Assembly (NCBI GenBank): GCA_037138755.1
Contig: JBAXHT010000001.1
Location: forward strand, 1,335,805-1,399,804
Reading direction: 5' to 3'
From: Armatimonadota bacterium
GTDB taxonomy: Bacteria; Armatimonadota; Fimbriimonadia; Fimbriimonadales; Fimbriimonadaceae
DNA: 64,000 nt
The notes below the pieces were generated by a model, which had not been told where the DNA came from, made no database searches, and was given only the letters and a program-made list of their open reading frames with translations. Both the position numbers and the translations under genes were made by a program. The stretch's first letter is position 1. Each line of letters starts with the position of its first letter. Positions 51,240-59,674 of this stretch are shown here, in pieces.

Positions 51240-52172
51240 TCACAGGTCGTAAGATAGTTGAGGCTGTGGGACTGCCTCCAAATCAATCTCCGAATGTGTG
51301 CCGAACCTGAGCCAGCTGTCTTTCGCATACTCAGGTGAGAGTTCAATCGACTTCCATTGACGGCTCAACTGTTCTGCTACATGCCCGGTGGTGTTGCTAC
51401 CTGCAAAAGGATCCAGAACCAGATCACCCTCGCTTGTCAAATACTTGATAAAGAACCGTGGCAGATCAGCAGGGTACCGAGCTGGGTGTATTTTCCTTCC
51501 AAGTGACTTACTGTCTCGAATATAGTCACTGTTTGACTCGTTGTTTCCTGCTTGGATGAGATTTGATGGAATCGAACCACCTTGGTCAGAGGCAAAGCTT
51601 CCATTTATCACGTGGCCACTAGGACGCACCGTTGGTTTGAGCCCTCGGCCTATCAACCGCTTCATGTCAGCACTGTATTCCTGCAAAACTTGTCGGTTAT
51701 CGGCCTTGGCGAAGGGTTCTTTGACCAGCCAAAAAATGTACTCGACACTATCCTTCACTCGTATCCTGCGGACGTTAACCCATTCCGCAGGTGCCGGCAT
51801 TTTGGCAGGGTTATACCAAAAGAATTCTTGCGCCAAATCAAACCCTAGATCATCGCACAAGGCGAGTAGAACTCGGTAGTGGTACAAACTGCGGACTGGA
51901 GCCCCAGGTGTCCACGCGCCTCCCAGATTGAGCACAAACGAACCGGTCGGCTTGATTATCCTCTTGATTTCCTTGGCAAACGGGAGTAGCCACGCGACGT
52001 ACTCAGATTGGTCGGCGTTACCGTACTCCTTTTTGAAATGTAAGGCATACGGAGGGCTCGTCATGACTAGATCGACAGAGTCCGAAGGCAGTGACTTCAT
52101 GTATTCCAGACTGTCCGCGCAATACATTTCACCGTACAACGTTCGGTAGATCGGTTCAGTTATGGAGCGCAT
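51240..52172 (-). CDS. N4-cytosine-type DNA methyltransferase (beta class)
   Basis: 310 residues. The catalytic motif DLVMTSPPYAL is N-terminal and the SAM-binding motif VLDPFAGSNTTGHVAEQL is C-terminal, the circularly permuted beta class. TSPPY is the form used by N4-cytosine methylases. The whole chain (KKEYGN, FVLNLGGAW, EWVNVRRIRVKDSVEYIFW, HPARYPADLPRFFIKYL) resembles M.PvuII as I remember it. The site recognised cannot be deduced. The start overlaps the upstream endonuclease gene by 17 bases. Confidence 0.87.
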   Translation of the reverse strand: MRSITEPIYRTLYGEMYCADSLEYMKSLPSDSVDLVMTSPPYALHFKKEYGNADQSEYVAWLLPFAKEIKRIIKPTGSFVLNLGGAWTPGAPVRSLYHYRVLLALCDDLGFDLAQEFFWYNPAKMPAPAEWVNVRRIRVKDSVEYIFWLVKEPFAKADNRQVLQEYSADMKRLIGRGLKPTVRPSGHVINGSFASDQGGSIPSNLIQAGNNESNSDYIRDSKSLGRKIHPARYPADLPRFFIKYLTSEGDLVLDPFAGSNTTGHVAEQLSRQWKSIELSPEYAKDSWLRFGTHSEIDLEAVPQPQLSYDL

Positions 52173-52707
52173 CCACCACGTCCTGAAATTTTGTGTACCA
52201 GACGGAGCCTTGTACCGGATCCAGCTCCACTTCGTTCATGACGCGGAGCTTGCCAGCGTGAGAACTATGATCGGGAATGTCTCGAACCAAAATATATCTG
52301 AACTGGCTCCAGTCCTTTGTGTATCGCCCCATGCACACCGCCACGACATCGAAATGATCGCGGTCGTAATATCGGCTACTCGCATCCTCCTTTGACGCCC
52401 GAGTCTTCTGGATTTCAACCTCCAGCTTAACTCTACTTTTCAGCGGTTTGGGTTTACGTAGGGTCTTAACTTCCACTCGGATTCGATTAGAGTCAAGTGT
52501 TACCGCCGTGAAGTCATGCATCCCATCGACATCGTGCTCATCGAATGACTCCAACCAACCTTCTTGCGAAGCGATTTTGAGCTTTCGCTCGAAGTGGACC
52601 TCTGCTACCGCTCCCTCTAACGCTACTTTGAGCCGAAATCTACGATCGATTGCATCGAGAAGTTCTTGAGAGGTCAAACCGTACTCAATCTCAAGCGGGT
52701 GTGGCAC
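52156..52707 (-). CDS. predicted restriction endonuclease, PD-(D/E)xK fold
   Basis: 183 residues from GTG 52707. The centre reads DGMHDFTAVTLDSNRIRVEV followed by KTLRKPK, giving the D...ExK catalytic pattern with the Asp at HDF and the acid-x-Lys in EVK. The position next to and overlapping a methyltransferase makes a type II restriction partner very likely. CATAAT ends 5 bases before the start. No controller (C) gene is seen. Confidence 0.75.
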   Translation of the reverse strand: MPHPLEIEYGLTSQELLDAIDRRFRLKVALEGAVAEVHFERKLKIASQEGWLESFDEHDVDGMHDFTAVTLDSNRIRVEVKTLRKPKPLKSRVKLEVEIQKTRASKEDASSRYYDRDHFDVVAVCMGRYTKDWSQFRYILVRDIPDHSSHAGKLRVMNEVELDPVQGSVWYTKFQDVVDALHN

Positions 52708-52971
52708 GATTGATTATGTCACCCAGCCACGAACCGCCGACTCAAATTAATTCTCAAACTTCACTTTAAGTGCTCCATCAGCCTTCAGGTTGGGTTCCGT
52801 AGCGGCGTCATCGGGCAAGAACGGTGCCATAGCAAACTAAACAACTTGGACTGTCCGCAGCTATTGACTTAGAGGGCTGTGGGAGTGGTCCTTGCTCACT
52901 TAGAGTCTTTTGCAGTGCAAGATTTCCGCTCTGGCGCTGTAAAGAGTATCTGGTAAAGTGTACTGTCCAAA

Positions 52972-53784
52972 ATGGCTGAATCGAAAGAATCTCTTCATAA
53001 AGAAAATTCACTGCTTAAAAACGTTTTAGTTGCCCTGTTTTTTCTTCTTACTGGATTCGGCTTGCTAGGCCTCGCAAGTGTCGATTTTGGCGTCACGGTT
53101 TGGAAGTATTTCCCCAAACTATTCGAAAAGATTGGTGCAGTCCTGTTGGCGGTCGGCATCGTTGATGTCCTTTGGGAATACGCACGCAAGCAATCTTTTC
53201 TTCACGAAATCAGGACCGCCATTATTCAAACCGATGCCCCGCCAAAGCTTGGAATCGAAGACGCGACTGACTCGTTTCATGATGATGTTCCATGGGCAAA
53301 GCTCTTCGAAAATTCTAAGAAAAAGACAATCAGCGTAGCCTTTGCGTATGGAGGGACTTGGAGAGGAATGAATGAGGCACGGTTGAAGGATTTCATAAAG
53401 GACGGAGGGACATTGGCCGTCTACCTCCCGGACGCAGAAGATGAAAATGTGCTCACGTGTTGCGCTCAGCTTTTTTCGAAGTCCACAGGAGATATGAAAG
53501 AACGCATTCTCGGATCAGAGAAATTCTTTGCTGATCTTCGGAATTCTTGCCCCAAGGCGAGCAAACGGCAGCGCAGTGTTCAAATTTATCGTGTCAAGAA
53601 ACTGCTGACTTTTTCGGCTTATGTCTTTGAAACGCACACGATTTACTCGTTTTATACGCACTCAAAGGAAAAAGGACGCCCGCCAGCTCTGGTTTGCTCT
53701 AAGGGTGGAGTGATGTCCAGATACGTTATGCATGAACTTGATACGCTACGGCATGAGAGCACCGCCAAACTCTACGAACCGTAA
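52972..53784 (+). CDS. two-helix membrane protein with cytoplasmic PLD-like domain, unknown function
   Basis: 270 residues. Two membrane helices (LVALFFLLTGFGLLGLASV and IGAVLLAVGIVDVLWEYA) lie within the first ~75 residues. The rest is a cytoplasmic alpha/beta domain (TISVAFAYGGTWRGMNEARL, FIKDGGTLAVYLPDAEDENV, VQIYRVKKLLTFSAYVFETH) with a phospholipase D-like pattern but no HKD motif. It is more A+T-rich than its neighbours. Next to a restriction-modification pair, it could be a membrane effector of a defence system; that is inference. Confidence 0.65.
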   Translation: MAESKESLHKENSLLKNVLVALFFLLTGFGLLGLASVDFGVTVWKYFPKLFEKIGAVLLAVGIVDVLWEYARKQSFLHEIRTAIIQTDAPPKLGIEDATDSFHDDVPWAKLFENSKKKTISVAFAYGGTWRGMNEARLKDFIKDGGTLAVYLPDAEDENVLTCCAQLFSKSTGDMKERILGSEKFFADLRNSCPKASKRQRSVQIYRVKKLLTFSAYVFETHTIYSFYTHSKEKGRPPALVCSKGGVMSRYVMHELDTLRHESTAKLYEP

Positions 53785-53920
53785 GCATCCGAAGTCGGGC
53801 TCACTTGGATACGTCGGAATTCTGAATCTCTGGGATGAGCATATCGTGGTTCGGTAAGGTGGTGATTAACCGCGCACTCCCAAGTGAGGACCGAAAACGG
53901 AGAACTTTCCAACAACCAGG

Positions 53921-53951
53921 TTGACAAAACCCCCGTTTCATTGCCTATAAG
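53921..53951 (+). promoter_or_regulatory. promoter before the terminase-like gene
   Basis: A perfect -35 TTGACA (53921-53926), a 19-base spacer and TATAAG (53946-53951), only 3 bases before ATG 53955. The start codon is at or next to the transcription start, as in other leaderless genes here. Confidence 0.5.
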
Positions 53952-53954
53952 TGC

Positions 53955-55229
53955 ATGCAAGAATTCCTCGACTGGCTCTCGCCCATCTGGAAACCCCACC
54001 CCGGACAACTCGCCTTCCTAGAAGCAAAAGCCAAAACCAAAGTATTAGCCTGCGGACGACGCTGGGGAAAAACCGACGCCTGCGCCGTCCACATCCTGTC
54101 GAAGCTCGAAAGCGACAAACCACGCCGCCAGCTCATCATCGCCCCCACCAAATCCCAAGCGAAGATGATCTACAAACGAATCGTCAGCCTCATCAAACGC
54201 CTCCTAAACAAAGACCTCTGGTTCCAAAAGTTCATCGACATCCCCACGTTCCGGGACAGCGACATGGAAATCACCATCGGACACCACACCATCTGCGCCC
54301 GAAGCGCCGGACAAAAACACAACCTCCGAGGAGACGAAGCCGACCACATCGCCGTCGACGAAGCCGCGTTCGTCACCCGCGAAGTCATCGACGAAGTCCT
54401 GAGTCCCATGATGGCCACCACCGACGGCGAGCTCACCCTCATCAGCACCCCCAAAGGAACCAACCACTTCTACGAACAGTTCTCCGAGGGCATCAAAACC
54501 GACCACGACAAAGACGAGTTCTTCAGCCTCCAAAGCCCAAGCTCCGACAACCCCATGGTCGTAGCCAAGTTCCTAGAGAAACAAAAGAAGCTCCTCAGCG
54601 CCAGTGCCTACCAAACCGAATACGAAGCCAAATTCGTCCAGCACGACGGCTACGTCTTCGCCCGCGAAGCCGTCGAGCGGTGCGTGCACCTCGAACCCGA
54701 AGCCGACATCCCCGGCCCCGACATCATCGCCATCGACTGGGCGAGGTACCACGACTACACCGCGTTAGTCGTCCTGCGCGGCCACCAAACCCGCGCATCT
54801 GTCCTCGAAGCCGACCGCCTCCAGCGCACCGGCTGGAAAGAACAAATCGAATGGGTCAAATCCATCACCGAGCGCTACCCCAACGCCAGAATCGTCTGCG
54901 ACACCACCGGAGTCGGAGACGGTATCACCAGCTGGCTCCGAGAAGAACTCAAAACCAAATCCGTGAAAGACCACACCATCACCGCCGCCAACAAACCCCA
55001 ACTCATCGACGGCCTCGTAAAACTCATCGAGCGAGAACACATCCAACTCCCCGACTACAAACCCCTGCGCGATGAACTAGACAACTTCGAAGCCACCCGC
55101 AGCGCCACCGGACACATAACCCTCGCCGCCCAATGCGGACACGACGACCTAGTCATCGCCCTAGCCCTAGCCGCCGCCGACCTCCCCTACGCCAACCGAA
55201 TGATGATGGTCACCGGAGAAAGAAGATGA
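53955..55229 (+). CDS. phage-type terminase large subunit, isolated
   Basis: 424 residues. The ATPase shows Walker A CGRRWGKTDA and Walker B HIAVDEAAFV, with a coupling motif TLISTPKGTNH. The C-terminal nuclease has acids in IIAIDWARYHDYTAL, CDTTGVGDG and GHDDLVIALALA. This is the DNA-packaging motor of tailed phages. No portal, capsid, tail or integrase gene is near, and codon use is C-ended as in neighbours, so it looks like a resident gene rather than part of an active prophage. Confidence 0.87.
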   Translation: MQEFLDWLSPIWKPHPGQLAFLEAKAKTKVLACGRRWGKTDACAVHILSKLESDKPRRQLIIAPTKSQAKMIYKRIVSLIKRLLNKDLWFQKFIDIPTFRDSDMEITIGHHTICARSAGQKHNLRGDEADHIAVDEAAFVTREVIDEVLSPMMATTDGELTLISTPKGTNHFYEQFSEGIKTDHDKDEFFSLQSPSSDNPMVVAKFLEKQKKLLSASAYQTEYEAKFVQHDGYVFAREAVERCVHLEPEADIPGPDIIAIDWARYHDYTALVVLRGHQTRASVLEADRLQRTGWKEQIEWVKSITERYPNARIVCDTTGVGDGITSWLREELKTKSVKDHTITAANKPQLIDGLVKLIEREHIQLPDYKPLRDELDNFEATRSATGHITLAAQCGHDDLVIALALAAADLPYANRMMMVTGERR

Positions 55230-55268
55230 GAAGACTCAAGACTCAAGACTAAATACTAAAGACTCCTC

Positions 55269-56783
55269 TCAGCCCCTCTCCCGGTACTGAACCGCTTCCG
55301 CCAAATGAGCCTTCCTAACCTGCTCCGACCCATCCAAATCCGCAATCGTCCGCCCGACCCGCAAAATCCGGTCAAAAACCCGCCCCGAAATACTCATCCG
55401 AGCCGCCACCGCCCGCATAAACTGGTCGCACTCCTCGTCCAAGACCACCATCTCCCGAATCTCCCTCGGCGTCATCTTCGCGTTCACTCTCGCCCCACCC
55501 AACCGAGCCCCCTGCAGCTCCCGCGCCGCAACAACCCGCTCCCGAATAGCAAAAGAAGCCTCCCCCGGCTCCTTATCCATCAGCTCATCCGGCTTCAACC
55601 GAGGCACCTCGAGGTGAATATCAATCCGGTCCATCAACGGCCCACTAATCTTGCTCGCATACTTGCTACAAGACGCCGGATTCGAAACGCACTTCTGCTC
55701 CGGCAACCCCCGAAACCCGCAAGGGCAAGGATTCATCGCCCCAATCAAAATACACTCCGCAGGAAAAGTCAGAGTATTGCTCACCCGAGCAACCGTAATC
55801 ACCCCATCCTCCAAAGGCTGCCGCAAAGCCTCCAAAACCGACCGATCAAACTCCGGCATCTCGTCCATCAACAACACCCCAAAGTGCCCCAAAGAAATCT
55901 CCCCCGGCTTAGGATTCTTCCCCCCACCCACAATCGCCGCATGCGATGCCGAATGGTGAGGCGACCGAAACGGCCGCTCCCAAACCAACCCCTCCCGAGC
56001 CCCCTTTTGCCCTGCCGAGGAATGAATCCGAGTCACCGCAATCGCCTCTTCCAGTTTCAACGGAGGCAAGATCGTCGGCAATCGCCGCGCCAGCATCGTC
56101 TTCCCTGAACCCGGAGGACCAACCATCAAAACGTTATGCCCACCCGCCGCCGCGATCTCCAGCGCCCGTATCGCGTGCTTCTGCCCTTTTACATCGCTGT
56201 AATCAACTTCGTAGTGAGGCAGTCGAACATCTTCGCCATCATCAAACACCACCGGTCCAACGAGCAAGGACCCATTCAAAAGCTCAACCGCTTCGAGCAG
56301 ATTCCGAACTCCGTAGACCTCAACGCCCACTGCAACTGCTGCCTCGCGAGCATTTTGATGGGGCATGATCAGCCTCCGGAAGCCTTGTTCGAGTGCCATC
56401 AACGCCACTGAAACCGCTCCATCTACCAGCCGCATTTCGCCGTCCAGACCCATCTCTCCTATGATGAGAGTGGATTCTAACTCGGAGATTGGCAAGACGT
56501 TGTTTGCGGCAAGAACCGCGATAGCAATCGGCAAATCCAGGAACGGCCCTTCCTTTCGCAGGTCCCCTGGAGCTAGGTTGCAGAGCACTCGCTTATAGGG
56601 AAAGTCCAGCCCGGAGTTCTTGATCGCCGTCCGAACCCGCTCTTTGCTTTCTCCGACTGCCTGATCCGGCAGGCCGACCAGGGTGAACATCATCTTCTCA
56701 ACCGCGGGTTGGAGGTCAACTTCGATCACAATCGGCAACGCCTCAATCCCGTTCAGGGTTGCGGAGTGGGCTTTGGCGATCAT
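55269..56783 (-). CDS. comM: YifB/ComM family Mg-chelatase-like AAA+ ATPase
   Basis: 504 residues. ComM is a helicase that helps branch migration during natural transformation. The N-terminal Lon-protease-like domain (SATLNGIEALPIVIEVDLQP, FTLVGLPDQAVGESKERVRT, IIGEMGLDGEMRLVDGAV) is followed by the AAA+ domain: Walker A MVGPPGSGKTMLARRLPTIL, RPFRSPHHSASHAAIVGGG, Walker B GVLLMDEMPEFDRSVLEAL and the Cys-rich segment MNPCPCGFRGLPEQKC. The 3' 900 bases are strikingly C-rich on the plus strand, while the 5' 600 are not. Confidence 0.94.
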   Translation of the reverse strand: MIAKAHSATLNGIEALPIVIEVDLQPAVEKMMFTLVGLPDQAVGESKERVRTAIKNSGLDFPYKRVLCNLAPGDLRKEGPFLDLPIAIAVLAANNVLPISELESTLIIGEMGLDGEMRLVDGAVSVALMALEQGFRRLIMPHQNAREAAVAVGVEVYGVRNLLEAVELLNGSLLVGPVVFDDGEDVRLPHYEVDYSDVKGQKHAIRALEIAAAGGHNVLMVGPPGSGKTMLARRLPTILPPLKLEEAIAVTRIHSSAGQKGAREGLVWERPFRSPHHSASHAAIVGGGKNPKPGEISLGHFGVLLMDEMPEFDRSVLEALRQPLEDGVITVARVSNTLTFPAECILIGAMNPCPCGFRGLPEQKCVSNPASCSKYASKISGPLMDRIDIHLEVPRLKPDELMDKEPGEASFAIRERVVAARELQGARLGGARVNAKMTPREIREMVVLDEECDQFMRAVAARMSISGRVFDRILRVGRTIADLDGSEQVRKAHLAEAVQYRERG

Positions 56784-56798
56784 GCGTATAGTTTGCCG

Positions 56799-57449
56799 TC
56801 AGCGGTTGGCAGTTTGCAGTTTTTTTTCGGGTGGGGGTACGAATTTGAGTTCAAGATCGCAGGCGACGTCCTCGGTACCGCCTTGCATCCGAGTCTTGGG
56901 GATTCGGAGCTTGAGAAGTTCTGGGAAGGGAAGTTTTGCATTCCAGATTGCGGTTCCGACGATTTTCGGCTGACTCTGTGCCCGATAAGTGATTTGATCC
57001 ACGCGAATCTTGTTGTGGACGGAACGAACGACCGCAACTGCGCCCGCCGTCATCGACTCCGTTTCGTCCATAAACTCGGAAATCCAGTCACCTCGATCTG
57101 AATCTCGGTCACGAATGGATCGCAACACGCGCTGGAAAATGCCTTCAACGGGACCTCTTTCGGGCGGCGAAAACGCTACAGATCCGTTCGAAAACAACGT
57201 CCATTTTCGCTCTGAAGGAGCGGCTTTGTAATCCGTCACAATCCGCTGACCGTCCACAGAAGTTGCGATCAGTTTCTGGACAAACGTCAGTTGGATTGCT
57301 TTCGGTTCGACTTTATCCACCCGAATACGCAACGACTCCTCGTTAGCGAGGTCAGTGTCTGCGTTGGTAAACCGTGACGTCAGGGTGTAGTCCCAGAACT
57401 GTCCTTCCTTCATCACAGGAAGCAATACTAATGCAGCAATCAGAGTCAT
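56799..57449 (-). CDS. secreted hypothetical protein, 216 aa
   Basis: 216 residues with a short signal-like start (MTLIAALVLLPVM). It reads as a beta-rich domain (FWDYTLTSRFTNADTDLANE, IQLTFVQKLIATSVDGQRIV, IRVDQITYRAQSQPKIVG). No family recognised. It overlaps the upstream septum-initiator-like gene by 4 bases and ends 15 bases before comM, so all are probably one transcript from pyk. Confidence 0.65.
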   Translation of the reverse strand: MTLIAALVLLPVMKEGQFWDYTLTSRFTNADTDLANEESLRIRVDKVEPKAIQLTFVQKLIATSVDGQRIVTDYKAAPSERKWTLFSNGSVAFSPPERGPVEGIFQRVLRSIRDRDSDRGDWISEFMDETESMTAGAVAVVRSVHNKIRVDQITYRAQSQPKIVGTAIWNAKLPFPELLKLRIPKTRMQGGTEDVACDLELKFVPPPEKKLQTANR

Positions 57450-57724
57450 TTCAGAGGAGTCTCTCCGGGTGGAACCCAGCCGGCTTTTCGGGCTTTCTCT
57501 TCCATCTCCAAAGGATTAGTCGCTTCACGACTCTTTTCGGATTCCTGGATTTCAGATTCTTTAAGAGATTTGATCTCCTTTCGCATTGCGCTCGCCTTCG
57601 CTTTCTGGTCGCCATACATTAGCCAAGGTCCACGGGCGGCAAAGAGTCCGGCCGCTACCGCCAGGATAATCACGATGGGAAGGAACAGCCCTTTCTTCTT
57701 TTTTCGGGTTCGCCGCCGGTTCAT
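57446..57724 (-). CDS. FtsB/DivIC-like septum formation initiator
   Basis: 92 residues. A basic N-terminus (MNRRRTRKKKKG), one membrane helix (LFLPIVIILAVAAGLFAA), a heptad coiled coil (AKASAMRKEIKSLKESEIQE) and a conserved-type tail NPLEMEEKARKAGWVPPGET, matching the DivIC/FtsB pattern of ...NPxxIExxAR..G...PGE. It would act in the divisome with FtsL and FtsQ. It overlaps pyk by 4 bases (ATGA). The assignment rests on architecture and the tail, not on strong identity. Confidence 0.72.
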   Translation of the reverse strand: MNRRRTRKKKKGLFLPIVIILAVAAGLFAARGPWLMYGDQKAKASAMRKEIKSLKESEIQESEKSREATNPLEMEEKARKAGWVPPGETPLK

Positions 57725-59115
57725 TTCACAACCTGGGTCATGATCATATTCGTGTTTCCGGCTTTGCCAGCTGGAACCCCGCCGGTGAGAATGACGAGGT
57801 CGCCGGAGTGCAGGCAACCGTTCGCGCTAAAGGTTTCGACCGCTTCCGCCATGACGTCGTCCGTCGAAGAAGGCTGAGGCACCAGCGTGGCCTGAACTCC
57901 CCAGACCACAGCCATGTAGGCAACAGTCTCAGGGCGCCAACTCGCACAGAGAATCTTTGCCTTTGGTCGAAACTTTGAAACCAATCGGGGGGTTTGCCCG
58001 CTTGTCGAGGTGGTGACGACAGCGGAAGGCACAAGCTGACGCTCGAGAATGGCGACGGCTGCAGCAATTGCCTCTGTGTGCTCCTCTGGGTCCTCTTTGG
58101 TGTATCGGTCGTAAATGTCGTCTCCAAGTTCGTACTCGGCTTCGAGAGCAATGCGCGCCATGACTCTGACGCACTCGATCGGGTACTGCCCAGCGGCAGT
58201 TTCGCCAGAGAGCATTACGGCGTCCGTCCCGTCGAGAACCGAGTTGAAGACGTCCGAAACTTCCGCACGAGTCGGGCGAGGGTTCGTCATCATACTCTCC
58301 AACATCTGGGTCGCTGTAATGACGGGGATTCCTGCTCGGCCGCAGTGCTCAATGATCCGCTTTTGGAGTCGAGGGACGTCTTCGATGTCCATCTGGAGGC
58401 CCATATCGCCACGGGCGACCATCACGATATCGACTTCTTCCATGATCGAATCGAGTTCACGAATCGCTTCGGGAGTTTCGATCTTAGCGCAGACCTTCAT
58501 CGTGGAGTGGTGCTTCTGGAGTTCCCACTTAAGGAGTTCGATGTCTTTTGCGTGCTTGACGTAGCTCAGGGCAATGAAGTCGCAACCGTAGTTGACGGCC
58601 TGCTGAACATCGTCGAGGTCCTTGATGGAAAGCGCCGGAACATTAAACGCTTGGCCAACCAACGTGATTCCTTTCTTGCTTTTGAGGTTTCCTCCTGTGA
58701 CAACGCGTCCTTTGAACCACTCACCGGACCTTTCTTCGATACGAATCTCGATTTCTCCATCACCCAGCAGGAGCTTCTCGCCTGGATCCATGACTTCAAG
58801 GATTTCATCTTGCTCGATTGGAAGCTCGGCTCCCTTGCCCATCGTGACAACTTGTCCAGCAACTAGGTCGAGACCATGAGTTCCGAGATCTCCGACGCGG
58901 AATTTTGGCCCTTGTAGATCAGCGAGGATTGCAACGGGAGCAGTCGTTGGGGAAAGTTCGCGGATCCATTCGATCCACCGGCCCTTGGCTTCCCAGTCTC
59001 CGTGGCTACAGTTCAGTCGGGCGACAGACATACCGGCTTCGATCAGTTCTTGAATCCGTTCTTTTGAATCCACTGCGGGACCCAGTGTGACCACTATTTT
59101 GGTTCGCCTATCCAT
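57721..59115 (-). CDS. pyk: pyruvate kinase
   Basis: 464 residues. It makes pyruvate and ATP from phosphoenolpyruvate. Motifs are TKIVVTLGPAVDSKERIQEL, SVARLNCSHGDW, ADLQGPKFRVGD, the active-site KVCAKIETPEAIRELDSI, IVMVARGDMGLQMD and TATQMLESMMTNPRPTRAEV, followed by VMLSGETAAGQYP. The C-terminal regulatory domain ends at about 464. It overlaps the septum-initiator-like gene and begins a four-gene run to comM. Confidence 0.96.
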   Translation of the reverse strand: MDRRTKIVVTLGPAVDSKERIQELIEAGMSVARLNCSHGDWEAKGRWIEWIRELSPTTAPVAILADLQGPKFRVGDLGTHGLDLVAGQVVTMGKGAELPIEQDEILEVMDPGEKLLLGDGEIEIRIEERSGEWFKGRVVTGGNLKSKKGITLVGQAFNVPALSIKDLDDVQQAVNYGCDFIALSYVKHAKDIELLKWELQKHHSTMKVCAKIETPEAIRELDSIMEEVDIVMVARGDMGLQMDIEDVPRLQKRIIEHCGRAGIPVITATQMLESMMTNPRPTRAEVSDVFNSVLDGTDAVMLSGETAAGQYPIECVRVMARIALEAEYELGDDIYDRYTKEDPEEHTEAIAAAVAILERQLVPSAVVTTSTSGQTPRLVSKFRPKAKILCASWRPETVAYMAVVWGVQATLVPQPSSTDDVMAEAVETFSANGCLHSGDLVILTGGVPAGKAGNTNMIMTQVVK

Positions 59116-59166
59116 AATGCTTCGCTTCCGTGCTGGCTTCGTTGAAACCTAGCCTAGAGTATGCCG

Positions 59167-59172
59167 TATCAT
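59167..59172 (+). promoter_or_regulatory. -10 hexamer TATCAT before the 160-aa gene
   Basis: TATCAT ends 7 bases before GTG 59180. AAAGGA between them could also serve as a Shine-Dalgarno, so a leaderless reading is less certain here. Confidence 0.35.
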
Positions 59173-59179
59173 AAAGGAC

Positions 59180-59662
59180 GTGGCGGAGCCTGTTTTAAGA
59201 TCAGGGGAAGATGTTGAAGCAATCTTAAAGATCGCGCTTAGAAACGAGCATGGCTCAGTGGACGAGTTGCGCGAACGCCTCGCTCGTTCGGCGGATGAGC
59301 TTGGAATCTCCCCGGAGGCCTTGGCCCAAGCGGAGGAGCAGTACCGTAAGGAAGCAAAAGTCGATAAGTACATGGCGGCCAAGCAAGCGGGTTTTCGTTC
59401 GAGCTTGATTACTTACGGGGCAATCACCGTTCTATTGAACGTGATCTACACGATCACAATGTTTGGCAAGTTTTATTGGCCGGGGATCGTTCTCGCCGCC
59501 TTCGGTGTCGCCATTGCCGGGCACTTTAATGAACTCCGACAGCGTCCAAGCTTATCTGATCGAAAGTTTCAGCTGTGGCTCCAATCGGGGGAGCCAACTT
59601 CGGTCGGTACGGACAGCGATGAGTGGGCGGACAAAGAAGCCCGCGAGCGACTCGAACGGTAA
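59180..59662 (+). CDS. 2TM-domain membrane protein, 160 aa
   Basis: 160 residues from GTG 59180. The first ~60 residues are helical and charged (SVDELRERLARSADELGISP, EALAQAEEQYRKEA) like the N-terminal part of SHOCT/2TM proteins. Two helices follow (SSLITYGAITVLLNVIYTI and WPGIVLAAFGVAIAGHF). Function unknown. It ends 12 bases before add and is probably cotranscribed with it. Confidence 0.7.
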   Translation: MAEPVLRSGEDVEAILKIALRNEHGSVDELRERLARSADELGISPEALAQAEEQYRKEAKVDKYMAAKQAGFRSSLITYGAITVLLNVIYTITMFGKFYWPGIVLAAFGVAIAGHFNELRQRPSLSDRKFQLWLQSGEPTSVGTDSDEWADKEARERLER

Positions 59663-59674
59663 ACTCGTTGATAC

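Noticed and set aside
53951-55075. 374-codon plus-strand frame overlapping the terminase
   Set aside because: Arg/His/Pro-rich low complexity, shifted by one frame from a gene with clear Walker and nuclease motifs.
55305-56108. 267-codon plus-strand frame opposite comM
   Set aside because: Arg/Pro/Asn-rich shadow in the C-rich patch; comM on the other strand has all its motifs.
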